A stretch of 10,996 bases of DNA from M55B118 sp041694275 (GTDB lineage Bacteria > Bacillota_I > Bacilli_A > Izemoplasmatales > Izemoplasmataceae): the NCBI GenBank assembly GCA_041694275.1, contig JASMTQ010000047.1, forward strand, positions 1-10,996, in the 5' to 3' direction. Shown here piece by piece: positions 1 to 6,520 of this stretch. The notes beneath the pieces are model-generated. The model made no database searches. It saw only the letters and a program-made list of their open reading frames with translations, and had not been told where the DNA came from. Each line of letters starts with the position of its first letter. Within the stretch, counting starts at the first letter, position 1. Position numbers and translations under genes: made by a program.

Positions 1-410
1 TGAGGAAAAAGAACAATGAAGCGGTCGCTATGGACGCGAAACACCGAATCGGATGGTTTTGCGGCTTCACAGAGAATGTTCGCAAAAGCCTTCAGGAGTT
101 CATCGGCAATGTGATGGCCGAAAATATCATTGTAGTTTTTGAAATTGTCGATGTTGATATAGTAAAGAGCGACATCGCGGTCATAGCCGACCACGATGTC
201 GTTGAAGTGCTGTTTTAGATAAGCGCTTGTGTGGAGGTTCGTAAGACTGTCTTTAAAAAGCATGTCCTGATAGAGTCTGATTTTTCTCACACGTAGAACC
301 GTATAGAGAAAAACGGCAATCAGAGTAACCAAAAGGATGCCGACCAGGATGAACCATGTCTGCGCAGAGAAATCGGGAAGAATGCTTGAAATCAGATCAA
401 ATAGCTTCAT
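1..410 (-). CDS. Membrane-anchored GGDEF-domain protein with degenerate active site (partial, 3' end outside window)
   Basis: I translated 136 residues by hand from an ATG at 410-408, preceded by a GAGGTGA ribosome binding site; the reading frame stays open to base 1. One transmembrane helix (about residues 19-41) is followed by a basic RVRK stretch and then the beginning of a GGDEF domain: DSLTNL at 54-59, INIDNFKNYNDIFGHH at 85-100 and a conserved Asp103. GGDEF domains make cyclic di-GMP from two GTP. Here the signature loop reads H127-S-D-R-F131 instead of GGDEF, and the first metal-binding Asp is Asn86, so cyclase activity is doubtful. The guanine-contacting positions (Asn94, Asp103) are kept, so GTP or c-di-GMP binding is possible. 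Such degenerate domains often sit before an EAL phosphodiesterase domain or act as sensors; what follows lies outside the window. Family call is firm, activity is inference. Confidence 0.88.
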   Translation of the reverse strand, partial: MKLFDLISSILPDFSAQTWFILVGILLVTLIAVFLYTVLRVRKIRLYQDMLFKDSLTNLHTSAYLKQHFNDIVVGYDRDVALYYINIDNFKNYNDIFGHHIADELLKAFANILCEAAKPSDSVFRVHSDRFIVLFP

Positions 411-439
411 GGGTCACCTCGTGAATAATATACCCTGTC

Positions 440-1261
440 TCAGACCAGAAAGTTGTCAGGATCAGGGAATAGCTTTCTACCTTTGTTGAGTTTGAAGATG
501 GAAGCCATCTCTTCGTCTGTGAGTTCGAAATCATAGATATCGAAGTTTTCGTCGATGCGCTTAGGCGTTACGGATTTAGGAATGATAATGATGTCTCTTT
601 GAAGCAGGAAGCGAAGGGCTATTTGAGGTACGGTTTTCTTTTTCTGCTTCGCGATTTCCTTGAGATCTTCCATCTCGAGAAGTTCATTGATGTGATGGCT
701 CATAAGCGGAGCGTAGGCTTCCAGGAAGATGCCGTTTTTCATGCAGAATTCCTGAAGTTTGTAGTTTTGAACCTGTACGTTTGTTTCCACCTGGTTGACC
801 TGTGGAATGATCTCCGCGGTTTCAAACAGATGTTCAAGATGATGGATGTTGAAGTTGCTGACACCTATCGCTCTCGTGAAACCGTCGAGATAAAGTTCTT
901 CCATGGCCTGCCAGGAGTCTTTGGTAAGTTCGTAGCTTTGTGGCCAGTGAATGAGGAACAGATCGACATATTCAAGTCCAAGACGTTTTAATGACTTATG
1001 GAGTGCCTTTTTAGTTTTGAGATACCCTTGGTCGTCGACCCAGAGTTTAGTAGTGATAAAGAGTTCTTCGCGAGGAAGGCCTGAATCCTTGATGGCTTTT
1101 CCTACTTGTTCTTCGTTGCCGTAAATGGCTGCGGTATCAATGTGGCGATACCCGTTTTTCAGTGCATGAAGGACTGCTTCGTATGCTTCGTTTTCCTTGG
1201 CCCGGAATGTTCCTAGGCCTTCTGCCGGGATTTGAACACCGTTATTCAGTGTGTGATTCAT
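440..1261 (-). CDS. Aldo/keto reductase (AKR5-like, NADPH-dependent)
   Basis: A complete 273-residue protein of the usual size for this single-domain TIM-barrel family. The catalytic tetrad is intact: Asp42, Tyr47 (AAIYGNE), Lys72 (TTKLW) and His105 (LIHWP). GVSNF is at 133-137, NQVE at 156-159, EAYAPL at 181-186, and the NADPH-phosphate-binding segment IPKSVTPKRIDEN at 227-239. The pattern is that of the 2,5-diketo-D-gluconate reductase/YvgN-type reductases, cytoplasmic enzymes that reduce small aldehydes and ketones such as methylglyoxal; the real substrate cannot be read from sequence. The start is an ATG with AAGGAGATGA just upstream, and the gene has its own promoter at 1282-1310. The GGDEF gene begins 29 bases after its stop codon with no obvious terminator between, so the two may be cotranscribed. 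Confidence 0.95.
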   Translation of the reverse strand: MNHTLNNGVQIPAEGLGTFRAKENEAYEAVLHALKNGYRHIDTAAIYGNEEQVGKAIKDSGLPREELFITTKLWVDDQGYLKTKKALHKSLKRLGLEYVDLFLIHWPQSYELTKDSWQAMEELYLDGFTRAIGVSNFNIHHLEHLFETAEIIPQVNQVETNVQVQNYKLQEFCMKNGIFLEAYAPLMSHHINELLEMEDLKEIAKQKKKTVPQIALRFLLQRDIIIIPKSVTPKRIDENFDIYDFELTDEEMASIFKLNKGRKLFPDPDNFLV

Positions 1262-1281
1262 TGTATCATCTCCTTAAGTGA

Positions 1282-1310
1282 ATTATAACATGCGCAGAAT
1301 TTCGTGTCAC
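1282..1310 (-). promoter_or_regulatory. Sigma-A-type promoter of the aldo/keto reductase gene
   Basis: On the minus strand the -35 box is GTGACA (1305-1310, 5 of 6 consensus), the spacer is exactly 17 bases, and the -10 is TATAAT (1282-1287, 6 of 6) with an upstream TG that makes it an extended -10. The -35 overlaps the TGA stop (1307-1309) of the preceding gene. The expected transcription start near 1275 coincides with the first base of the ribosome binding site, which implies a leader of only about 14 bases. Confidence 0.8.
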
Positions 1311-2320
1311 ACGGTTTCCTTCTTCTTTCTGCGCTGATTGTGCTTTTGTCTGAGCCATTTGATTTGAGCACTCAACAAGGCCCAGTCGAACAAAAGCATG
1401 TAGAAAGGGAGCGCCAGATAAGCAAGAAACTTGTGATGGGCGCGTCTTGAAATAATGAGGTAAAAAGATAGATGGACAAGCGCGATGAAAACTATATTCA
1501 CAACCTTGAAATCCACAATCATGAAAACATAGAACAAATGGAAGGCAAGAAGCATCATGAGCATTCTTCGAAATCCGCCATGGGTGACTTTGTGCGTGTA
1601 GAGTCTGAACCAGTGGCCGATGTATTTTTTCATATCCGTGTGCTTTTCAATGCGTTTGAGCGCATTGGAGTGGTCGATATTAAGAATGTTGATGTTTTTC
1701 TTAAGCAGTTTTTCATGAAAATCATGAACGCTTGTGAATGGCTGGTTGTGACATTCACAAAGTTCGAAGGTGATCCGCTTGATACTAAAAAAGTTTACGT
1801 TGATGGCATCGGTGGTGGTTTCCATGTCATCGAATAGGTCAAAAAAGAGTTTATAGCCTTCTTTAGTGGTTCTTGAAGGAAGAGTTTCCTTGACGGTATA
1901 AACCTGGTGTTCTACAAGGTTGTTCGCCATATGCGTGATGAACTTCGGTTCTGTGAAATGAAGCGCACCGTTCATGAATAGCAAAAACTCATGACCAGAT
2001 TGCTTATAGCCTTCAAGGTAGGCCTTGGACAAAACCTTGGTAGAGGTGTTGTATTCACTCAGATCGACATCGATATCCAAAATGGTGAATTCTTCATAGA
2101 TTTTCGATTCGATGGCATCATTCACATTCACGAAAATCCATTCGTGATCCGTGCTCTTTGCAAGGGTCAAAAGCTCATCGAAATGAGGAGGTTCTTCAAG
2201 CAGTGCGATGATAATGGAATACTGGTGGTTGTTTTTGTAAAAAACAAGACTTTCAGGTCGGTATTTCATCGCGTGATCAATCATGACGAGCATGAGCAGT
2301 AAAAACACGAGATAGTTCAT
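1307..2320 (-). CDS. Integral membrane protein resembling a degenerate family-2 glycosyltransferase
   Basis: A 337-residue protein. I chose the ATG at 2320-2318 because AGGAGG (2327-2332) sits 6 bases before it; a longer reading from 2371 would run across the promoter and has no ribosome binding site. Order of parts: one N-terminal hydrophobic helix (1-15), a cytosolic domain of about 220 residues, then three transmembrane helices (about 252-268, 272-290, 298-318) and a very basic tail. The cytosolic domain follows the GT2 layout of CrtQ/ceramide-glucosyltransferase-like enzymes: a SIII strand at 35-38, WIFVNVNDAIES at 61-72 where these enzymes have a VVDDGS-type strand, FLLFMNGALHF at 112-122 where they have LLFLDADT, and SVHDFHEKLLKKN at 197-209 resembling their ED...L.KRLK segment. 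The DxD and DDGS acidic residues are missing (NGA, NDA), so it may be a pseudoenzyme. The family assignment is my reading of the pattern; 'hypothetical membrane protein' is the safe alternative. Confidence 0.6.
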   Translation of the reverse strand: MNYLVFLLLMLVMIDHAMKYRPESLVFYKNNHQYSIIIALLEEPPHFDELLTLAKSTDHEWIFVNVNDAIESKIYEEFTILDIDVDLSEYNTSTKVLSKAYLEGYKQSGHEFLLFMNGALHFTEPKFITHMANNLVEHQVYTVKETLPSRTTKEGYKLFFDLFDDMETTTDAINVNFFSIKRITFELCECHNQPFTSVHDFHEKLLKKNINILNIDHSNALKRIEKHTDMKKYIGHWFRLYTHKVTHGGFRRMLMMLLAFHLFYVFMIVDFKVVNIVFIALVHLSFYLIISRRAHHKFLAYLALPFYMLLFDWALLSAQIKWLRQKHNQRRKKKETV

Positions 2321-2326
2321 GGTATC

Positions 2327-2332
2327 CCTCCT
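2327..2332 (-). promoter_or_regulatory. Ribosome binding site that decides the start of the GT2-like gene
   Basis: AGGAGG lies 6 bases upstream of the ATG at 2320-2318. It supports the MNYLVF start over an in-frame start 17 codons further upstream. Confidence 0.85.
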
Positions 2333-2342
2333 CAACACCTTA

Positions 2343-2371
2343 ATTATACATGAGAGCCTGCTAAAGCGCAA
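2343..2371 (-). promoter_or_regulatory. Probable promoter of the GT2-like membrane protein gene
   Basis: On the minus strand a perfect TATAAT (2343-2348) is preceded, at 17 bases, by TTGCGC (2366-2371), which matches only the first three bases of the -35 consensus. It sits directly after the exporter operon terminator and before the AGGAGG ribosome binding site. The -10 is convincing and the -35 weak. Confidence 0.55.
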
Positions 2372-2376
2372 TCAAT

Positions 2377-2404
2377 GAAAATGCCGGACCTTGCGGCCCG
2401 GCAT
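2377..2404 (-). terminator. Rho-independent terminator of the marR-ABC-ABC operon
   Basis: It begins 4 bases after the TAA stop of the second ABC gene. ATGCCGG pairs with CCGGCAT (2381-2387 with 2398-2404), then come one mismatch and two more G-C pairs closing a 4-base loop. In the minus-strand reading the hairpin is followed by a short, interrupted T tract (TTTTCATT), so it is a moderate terminator. Confidence 0.75.
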
Positions 2405-2407
2405 CTG

Positions 2408-4180
2408 TTATTGGTCTTTGTATTGAAGTTTGTAGAGGTAATAGTAATGACCCTTTTGTCTGAGCAGTTCCTGGTGGGACCCTTTTTCAATGATTTCACC
2501 ATGATCAAGCACGATGATCTGATCGACGTCCTGAATGGTTGAGAGTCTGTGTGCGACAATCAGCATGGTGCCGATGTTCATCATTTTCTTAAGCGACTGC
2601 TGGATCAGTTCTTCGGTTTCTGTGTCAATGTTGGCGGTCGCTTCATCAAGAATCATGATGGAAGGTTTGTGAACCAGGGTTCTCGCAAAGCTTATGAGCT
2701 GTCTTTGACCCGCTGAGAAGTTGTTTCCGCGTTCAAGAACGGGCTCATCGTAGCCTTTTGGAAGTTTGTCGATGAAGGTATTCGCACCGACATATCTGCA
2801 GGCCTGCTCGACTTCTTCCATCGAGATATCAGGGTCTCTCAGGGTGATGTTGCTTTTGATGGTCCCTGAAAACATGAATACATCCTGAAGCATCTGTCCC
2901 ACAAAGGCTCTAAGTGAGCGTATCTTGATTTTCGTAATGTCGATGCCATCAAGAAGGATCTGTCCGGACTGGATGTCATAATCACGGGTGAGCAGTGCGA
3001 GTATGGTCGTCTTCCCGGCGCCCGTGGCACCCACGAAGGCGACGGACTGTTTGGGGTCGACTTTGAAGCTTACGTCTTTCAGCACCCATTCGTCTTCAAT
3101 GTATTGGAACCAGACGTTTTTGAATTCGATTTCACCTTTCACATCATCGAGTTCGATTGCTTCGGGGTTATCAAGAACGGTCGGATAGGTATCGAGAATG
3201 GCGAAGACGCGTTCGCTGGAAGCGAAGGCGGACTGTACGATGTTGAACTGTTCTGCGAGTTGCTGAATCGGCTGGAAGAATCGACGGAGGTAATTGTAAA
3301 ATGCGAAGAGGGTACCGACTGTGAGCGTACCGGCTACTACCTGGAGTCCTCCGAAGTAGAAAATGATGATGGTCGCTACCATGAAAAGCATATACATCGT
3401 AGGTCTGTAGATGGCGAATACGAGAAGTTCACGAAGCTCGCTTTTCTTGAGCTTTTCGTTTTGATCGTCGAATTCCCGTTTTTTCTCGGGTTCCTTGTTG
3501 AAAATCTGTACGACTTTCATGCCTGAAAGGTGTTCGGCCAGAAAGCCGTTCAATCTTGACATGTTGGTGCGTACTTTTCTATAGGCGATGCGCGAAAAGC
3601 GTCTGAATACGAATGAGAATATGACTATGAACGGTGTGATGATCATCACAAGCAAGGCAAGACGCATGTTTAAAAACATCATCGCACCAAGAATACCGAA
3701 AATCATAATGAGGTTTCTCGCAACATTTGAAACCACGTTCGTATACATTTCATTGAGTCTTTGCGTGTCATTCGCTACACGGGTCACGAGTTTCCCTGTA
3801 GGGACACTGTTGAAATACTGGATGTCCTGGGTTTCCACGTGGGTGAAGATTTCTTCACGAATGTTGTAGATGATCTGCTGCCCGGTTTTTTGAAGCACCA
3901 TCGTCTGCATGTATTCGAAGAGTCCTGCGAGTAAAATGGAGACCACGAATGCGACGAGCAGCCAGACGAGACTCTCAGTGAAAAGCCCTTCTTCTGCAAG
4001 TATGTCGATGCTTCTTCCGATGATGTAGGGTTCAACCAGTGCGAATCCTACAGAAAGCACGACGAGCACGAAAGTGAGCACAAACCAGCGAAGATAGGGT
4101 TTTGCGTAGGCGATGAGACGGCCCAGAATTTGCTTGTCGGTGTAGGTATACTGTCTTTTGTCCGTATCGATATCGTACAT
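2408..4180 (-). CDS. ABC exporter half-transporter, catalytic (BmrD/TM288-like) subunit
   Basis: A 590-residue type IV exporter half: a six-helix membrane domain (about 25-320) fused to a nucleotide-binding domain (about 350-585). Seen motifs: Walker A GATGAGKT at 384-391, Q-loop Gln432, Walker B IMILDE with the catalytic Glu513, and switch His544. The ABC signature is non-canonical, FSAGQ at 488-492 instead of LSGGQ. With its partner this gives the asymmetric pairing known from heterodimeric exporters (BmrCD, LmrCD, TM287/288): Walker A/B of this subunit plus the partner's intact LSGGQ form the active ATP site, and this FSAGQ faces the partner's defective site. Its ATG directly follows the TAA of the partner gene (TAAATG), and its ribosome binding site AGGAGG lies inside the partner's last codons, so translation is coupled. 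Likely exports hydrophobic drugs or lipids; the substrate is not readable. Confidence 0.95.
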   Translation of the reverse strand: MYDIDTDKRQYTYTDKQILGRLIAYAKPYLRWFVLTFVLVVLSVGFALVEPYIIGRSIDILAEEGLFTESLVWLLVAFVVSILLAGLFEYMQTMVLQKTGQQIIYNIREEIFTHVETQDIQYFNSVPTGKLVTRVANDTQRLNEMYTNVVSNVARNLIMIFGILGAMMFLNMRLALLVMIITPFIVIFSFVFRRFSRIAYRKVRTNMSRLNGFLAEHLSGMKVVQIFNKEPEKKREFDDQNEKLKKSELRELLVFAIYRPTMYMLFMVATIIIFYFGGLQVVAGTLTVGTLFAFYNYLRRFFQPIQQLAEQFNIVQSAFASSERVFAILDTYPTVLDNPEAIELDDVKGEIEFKNVWFQYIEDEWVLKDVSFKVDPKQSVAFVGATGAGKTTILALLTRDYDIQSGQILLDGIDITKIKIRSLRAFVGQMLQDVFMFSGTIKSNITLRDPDISMEEVEQACRYVGANTFIDKLPKGYDEPVLERGNNFSAGQRQLISFARTLVHKPSIMILDEATANIDTETEELIQQSLKKMMNIGTMLIVAHRLSTIQDVDQIIVLDHGEIIEKGSHQELLRQKGHYYYLYKLQYKDQ

Positions 4181-5965
4181 TTATGCCGCCTCCTCTTCGT
4201 CTTCAAGTCTTTGTCTCTCCACGAGGTCGTGATAGAACGTGCAGCGTTCGTAGAGTTCGTCGTGCGTACCGATATCAAGCACTTTGCCATCGTCAATTAC
4301 AATGATCTTATCGGCGTTTTTGATGGTGGATATGCGGTGGGCGATCAAGATGGTTGTTTTGCCCTCGCGGATGGTTCTAAGGTTTTTAAGGATTTTTTCT
4401 TCAGTCGAGGTGTCCACGGCACTCACTGAATCATCAAGGATGAGGATTGGTGGTTCTTTGGCAAGGGCACGAGCGATTGAAAGACGCTGTTTCTGCCCGC
4501 CTGAAAGTGTCACGCCACGTTCTCCGATGACGGTTTCATAGCCTTCCTTGAATTCCACGATGTTGTCATGAACATCGCTTAATTTGGCCATGTCTTCAAT
4601 GCGTTCATAGCTTTCGCTTTCCTTGTCGATACCAAGGGCGATGTTGTTTTTGATGGTATCTGAGAACAAGAAGCCGTCCTGTGGTACGTAGCCGATGCTT
4701 TCTCTGACCTGCTTGATGGGAAGGTTCATGATGTCATGCCCATCCAGTAGGAGTTCGTTTTCTTCCAGGTTGTAAAGTCTTAAAAGAAGGTCGACGATGC
4801 TTGTCTTCCCACTACCGGTGCGTCCAAGGATTCCGACCATTTCACCCTGGTTGATCTTGAAGGAGATGTCTTTAAGGACATAATCGGACCCATCAGGGTA
4901 TTGGAAGTCAAGGTGGTTGAATTCAATGTTGCCATCAAGTTTTTCTATATTGAGCGGATTGTCATCATAGATATCGACCGGTTCGTTCAATATGCGTTCG
5001 ATCCGTTCTATGGAAGCGCGCCCTCTGCTTCTTACATTGATGATTTCGCTGATTGCCATCATCGGCCAGATAAGCATGCCGAAATAAGAAAGGAACGACA
5101 CGAGGTTTCCGACCGTGAATGGATCGGCCGCGCCTCTTGTAGAGCGAACGAGCTCCGCACCGAAGGCGATGATAAGAACGAACACAAGACTTACGATTGT
5201 CCGTACGATGACACGCATGAGCATCGCCATGCGCGCAAAGCGAACGTTTTTCTCCCGTGCGATTTCATTTCTTTTAAGGAAATGCTTGATTTCAAGGTTT
5301 TCTTTGACAAAGGCCTTGATGACTGAAATCCCTGACAAGCTTTCCTGTGTGACGTCTGAGAGATCTTCAAAGGCCTGTTGGGATTCACGGAATCGTTTAC
5401 GCATCTTGTTGCCGATGGTAAGCCCCGTGGTCGTGATCATGATGAAAGGAACAATCAAAATGAGCGTAAGACGCGCATCAAGCATGAACATGCGCATGAA
5501 GACAAGCGCTCCTAGGAATGTCGCGTCAATCATCATGATCATGCCAGGCCCTACCGCACGGCGAATGGCACGGATGTCATTGGTGAAGTGGGCCATGAGG
5601 CCTCCAACTTTACGCTCCGAATAAAAACGGTTCGAAAGTTTGAGCGCATGGTTGAACATGTCTTCGCGAAGTTCAAACGTCACGCGTCTAGAAGCGCCCA
5701 TGATGCCAAAGCGCCAGACGAAGCGCCCACTCACGATGAGCGCTGCGATGCCTGCAAGCGTAAGGATGAGGCTTTCAAGCGAATCGAACATCTCCGCTTC
5801 GCTAAGGGTGCCTTTTTGATAAGCGTCAAGTTCATCAACGAGGTTCCCGATGATAAGCGGGACTTCGAGTTGGGCGAGGTCTACCACGATAAGGGCGATG
5901 ACGCCCATTAAAAACAGGTGGAAGAATTTGATATAGTATTTGTTTATGGATTTGGAAAATAGCAT
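4181..5965 (-). CDS. ABC exporter half-transporter, degenerate-site (BmrC/TM287-like) subunit
   Basis: A 594-residue half-transporter starting at ATG 5965-5963. I prefer this over a GTG at 5974 because the AGGA at 5976-5979 is 10 bases from the ATG but only 1 from the GTG. Membrane domain (about 10-315) and nucleotide-binding domain (about 345-580). Walker A is GRTGSGKT (381-388), the Q-loop has Gln429, the signature is a perfect LSGGQ (487-491), but Walker B is LILDDS, with Asp512 in place of the catalytic Glu. That substitution is the hallmark of the non-hydrolysing site in heterodimeric exporters, and the neighbouring gene carries the complementary defect. The acidic C-terminus (EDEEEAA) is encoded by the bases that form the next gene's ribosome binding site. 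It begins one base after the marR stop, so the three genes form a tight operon. Confidence 0.94.
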   Translation of the reverse strand: MLFSKSINKYYIKFFHLFLMGVIALIVVDLAQLEVPLIIGNLVDELDAYQKGTLSEAEMFDSLESLILTLAGIAALIVSGRFVWRFGIMGASRRVTFELREDMFNHALKLSNRFYSERKVGGLMAHFTNDIRAIRRAVGPGMIMMIDATFLGALVFMRMFMLDARLTLILIVPFIMITTTGLTIGNKMRKRFRESQQAFEDLSDVTQESLSGISVIKAFVKENLEIKHFLKRNEIAREKNVRFARMAMLMRVIVRTIVSLVFVLIIAFGAELVRSTRGAADPFTVGNLVSFLSYFGMLIWPMMAISEIINVRSRGRASIERIERILNEPVDIYDDNPLNIEKLDGNIEFNHLDFQYPDGSDYVLKDISFKINQGEMVGILGRTGSGKTSIVDLLLRLYNLEENELLLDGHDIMNLPIKQVRESIGYVPQDGFLFSDTIKNNIALGIDKESESYERIEDMAKLSDVHDNIVEFKEGYETVIGERGVTLSGGQKQRLSIARALAKEPPILILDDSVSAVDTSTEEKILKNLRTIREGKTTILIAHRISTIKNADKIIVIDDGKVLDIGTHDELYERCTFYHDLVERQRLEDEEEAA

Positions 5966-5966
5966 G

Positions 5967-6386
5967 CTACACACGTCCTATCTTGTCAAAAAGTCTTTTT
6001 AATGTATGAATTTCGTCTTCACTTAGGCGTTCAAATATCTTTCCAATGGCACGGTCACTCTCAAGAACGTTGGTCTTGGCGATCAGTTTCCCGCGTTTGG
6101 TGAGCGTGATATGAAATACGCGTCCATCCTCATCACAGCGTTTTTTTTCGATGAACCCGGCCTGCTCGAATTTGTGCATGATTTCAGTCATCGTCGGTTT
6201 GGAAAGGCTGAAGTGTTTCGCAAGCTTGGAAACTGTCATTGCCTCTTCATTGTCGATGGCTCTAAGATAAGCGAACTGCCTGTCTGTCATGCCTTTGATA
6301 TCCAGTTCTTCATAGACTTCCTTGCAGCTTTTGAAGTACATTCTAAGGACTGCATTGAAGGCTTCTCTAAAGGATTCCTTTTCCAA
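5967..6386 (-). CDS. MarR-family transcriptional regulator of the exporter operon
   Basis: About 139 residues from a TTG at 6386-6384, chosen because GGGGTGG (6391-6397) is at a fitting distance; a TTG at 6404 would add six residues but has no ribosome binding site. Typical MarR length and layout: N-terminal dimerisation helices, a winged helix-turn-helix (about 50-100) with recognition helix LSKPTMTEIMHKFEQAGF (61-78), the wing CDEDGRVFHITLT (84-96) holding the D..R motif, and a C-terminal dimerisation helix. MarR proteins bind inverted repeats as dimers and usually let go when they bind a small hydrophobic or phenolic ligand. A MarR gene directly ahead of a heterodimeric exporter and next to an inverted repeat in its own leader suggests autoregulated, ligand-induced efflux (inference). 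Only two cysteines (21 and 84) are present, so oxidation sensing is possible but unsupported. Confidence 0.92.
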   Translation of the reverse strand: MEKESFREAFNAVLRMYFKSCKEVYEELDIKGMTDRQFAYLRAIDNEEAMTVSKLAKHFSLSKPTMTEIMHKFEQAGFIEKKRCDEDGRVFHITLTKRGKLIAKTNVLESDRAIGKIFERLSEDEIHTLKRLFDKIGRV

Positions 6387-6390
6387 GAAA

Positions 6391-6397
6391 CCACCCC
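6391..6397 (-). promoter_or_regulatory. Ribosome binding site that decides the marR TTG start
   Basis: GGGGTGG, a GAGGTG-like site, sits 4 bases before TTG 6386-6384. It resembles the GAGGTGA sites in front of the surface-protein and GGDEF genes, which is the main reason for preferring this start. Confidence 0.6.
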
Positions 6398-6409
6398 GTT
6401 TCAATTATT

Positions 6410-6426
6410 GTTAGGTTGGCCCTAAC
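6410..6426. promoter_or_regulatory. Candidate MarR operator (inverted repeat GTTAGG-N5-CCTAAC)
   Basis: A perfect 6-base inverted repeat with a 5-base spacer, 17 bases overall, the usual size and TTAG/CTAA flavour of MarR-family operators. It lies about 10-26 bases downstream of the predicted transcription start of marR and 24 bases before the start codon, a position where bound repressor would block RNA polymerase. Confidence 0.7.
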
Positions 6427-6442
6427 CAAAGAAGTCTTTTCT

Positions 6443-6470
6443 ATTTTACTACACTGTGACACATTGTCAA
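6443..6470 (-). promoter_or_regulatory. Sigma-A-type promoter of the marR-ABC-ABC operon
   Basis: On the minus strand: perfect -35 TTGACA (6465-6470), a 16-base spacer, and -10 TAAAAT (6443-6448, 5 of 6). Transcription should start near 6436, giving a leader of about 50 bases that contains the candidate operator. This is the strongest -35 in the window. Confidence 0.82.
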
Positions 6471-6482
6471 TACAAACGAAGA

Positions 6483-6514
6483 AAAAATGCCGGAAAGGGT
6501 TTTCCGACATTTTT
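6483..6514 (-). terminator. Rho-independent terminator of the surface protein gene
   Basis: A 10-base-pair stem (6487-6496 with 6501-6510) around a 4-base loop, extended by four A-T pairs and followed by a T run in the minus-strand direction. One pair is G-U as minus-strand RNA but would be a C-A mismatch as plus-strand RNA, so the hairpin is built to stop minus-strand transcripts. It separates the surface-protein gene from the marR promoter, whose -35 begins 12 bases further down. Confidence 0.88.
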
Positions 6515-6520
6515 ATCAAA

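Noticed and set aside
414..450. A promoter for the GGDEF gene (TATATT or TATTAT as -10, CTGACA as -35)
   Set aside because: The spacer would be about 21 bases, too long; no convincing -35 at 16-18 bases.
599..991. A plus-strand open frame of 130 codons inside the aldo/keto reductase gene, and similar ones up to 190 codons elsewhere (e.g. 7103-7675, 5115-5624)
   Set aside because: They lie antisense to well-supported genes, have no recognisable protein features, and are shadows of the minus-strand codon pattern.
1307..2371. Longer start for the GT2-like gene, adding 17 residues
   Set aside because: It would overlap the TATAAT and has no ribosome binding site, whereas the internal ATG at 2320 has AGGAGG.
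6483..6514. The hairpin as a bidirectional terminator
   Set aside because: There is no plus-strand gene to terminate, and the stem has a C-A mismatch in plus-strand RNA.
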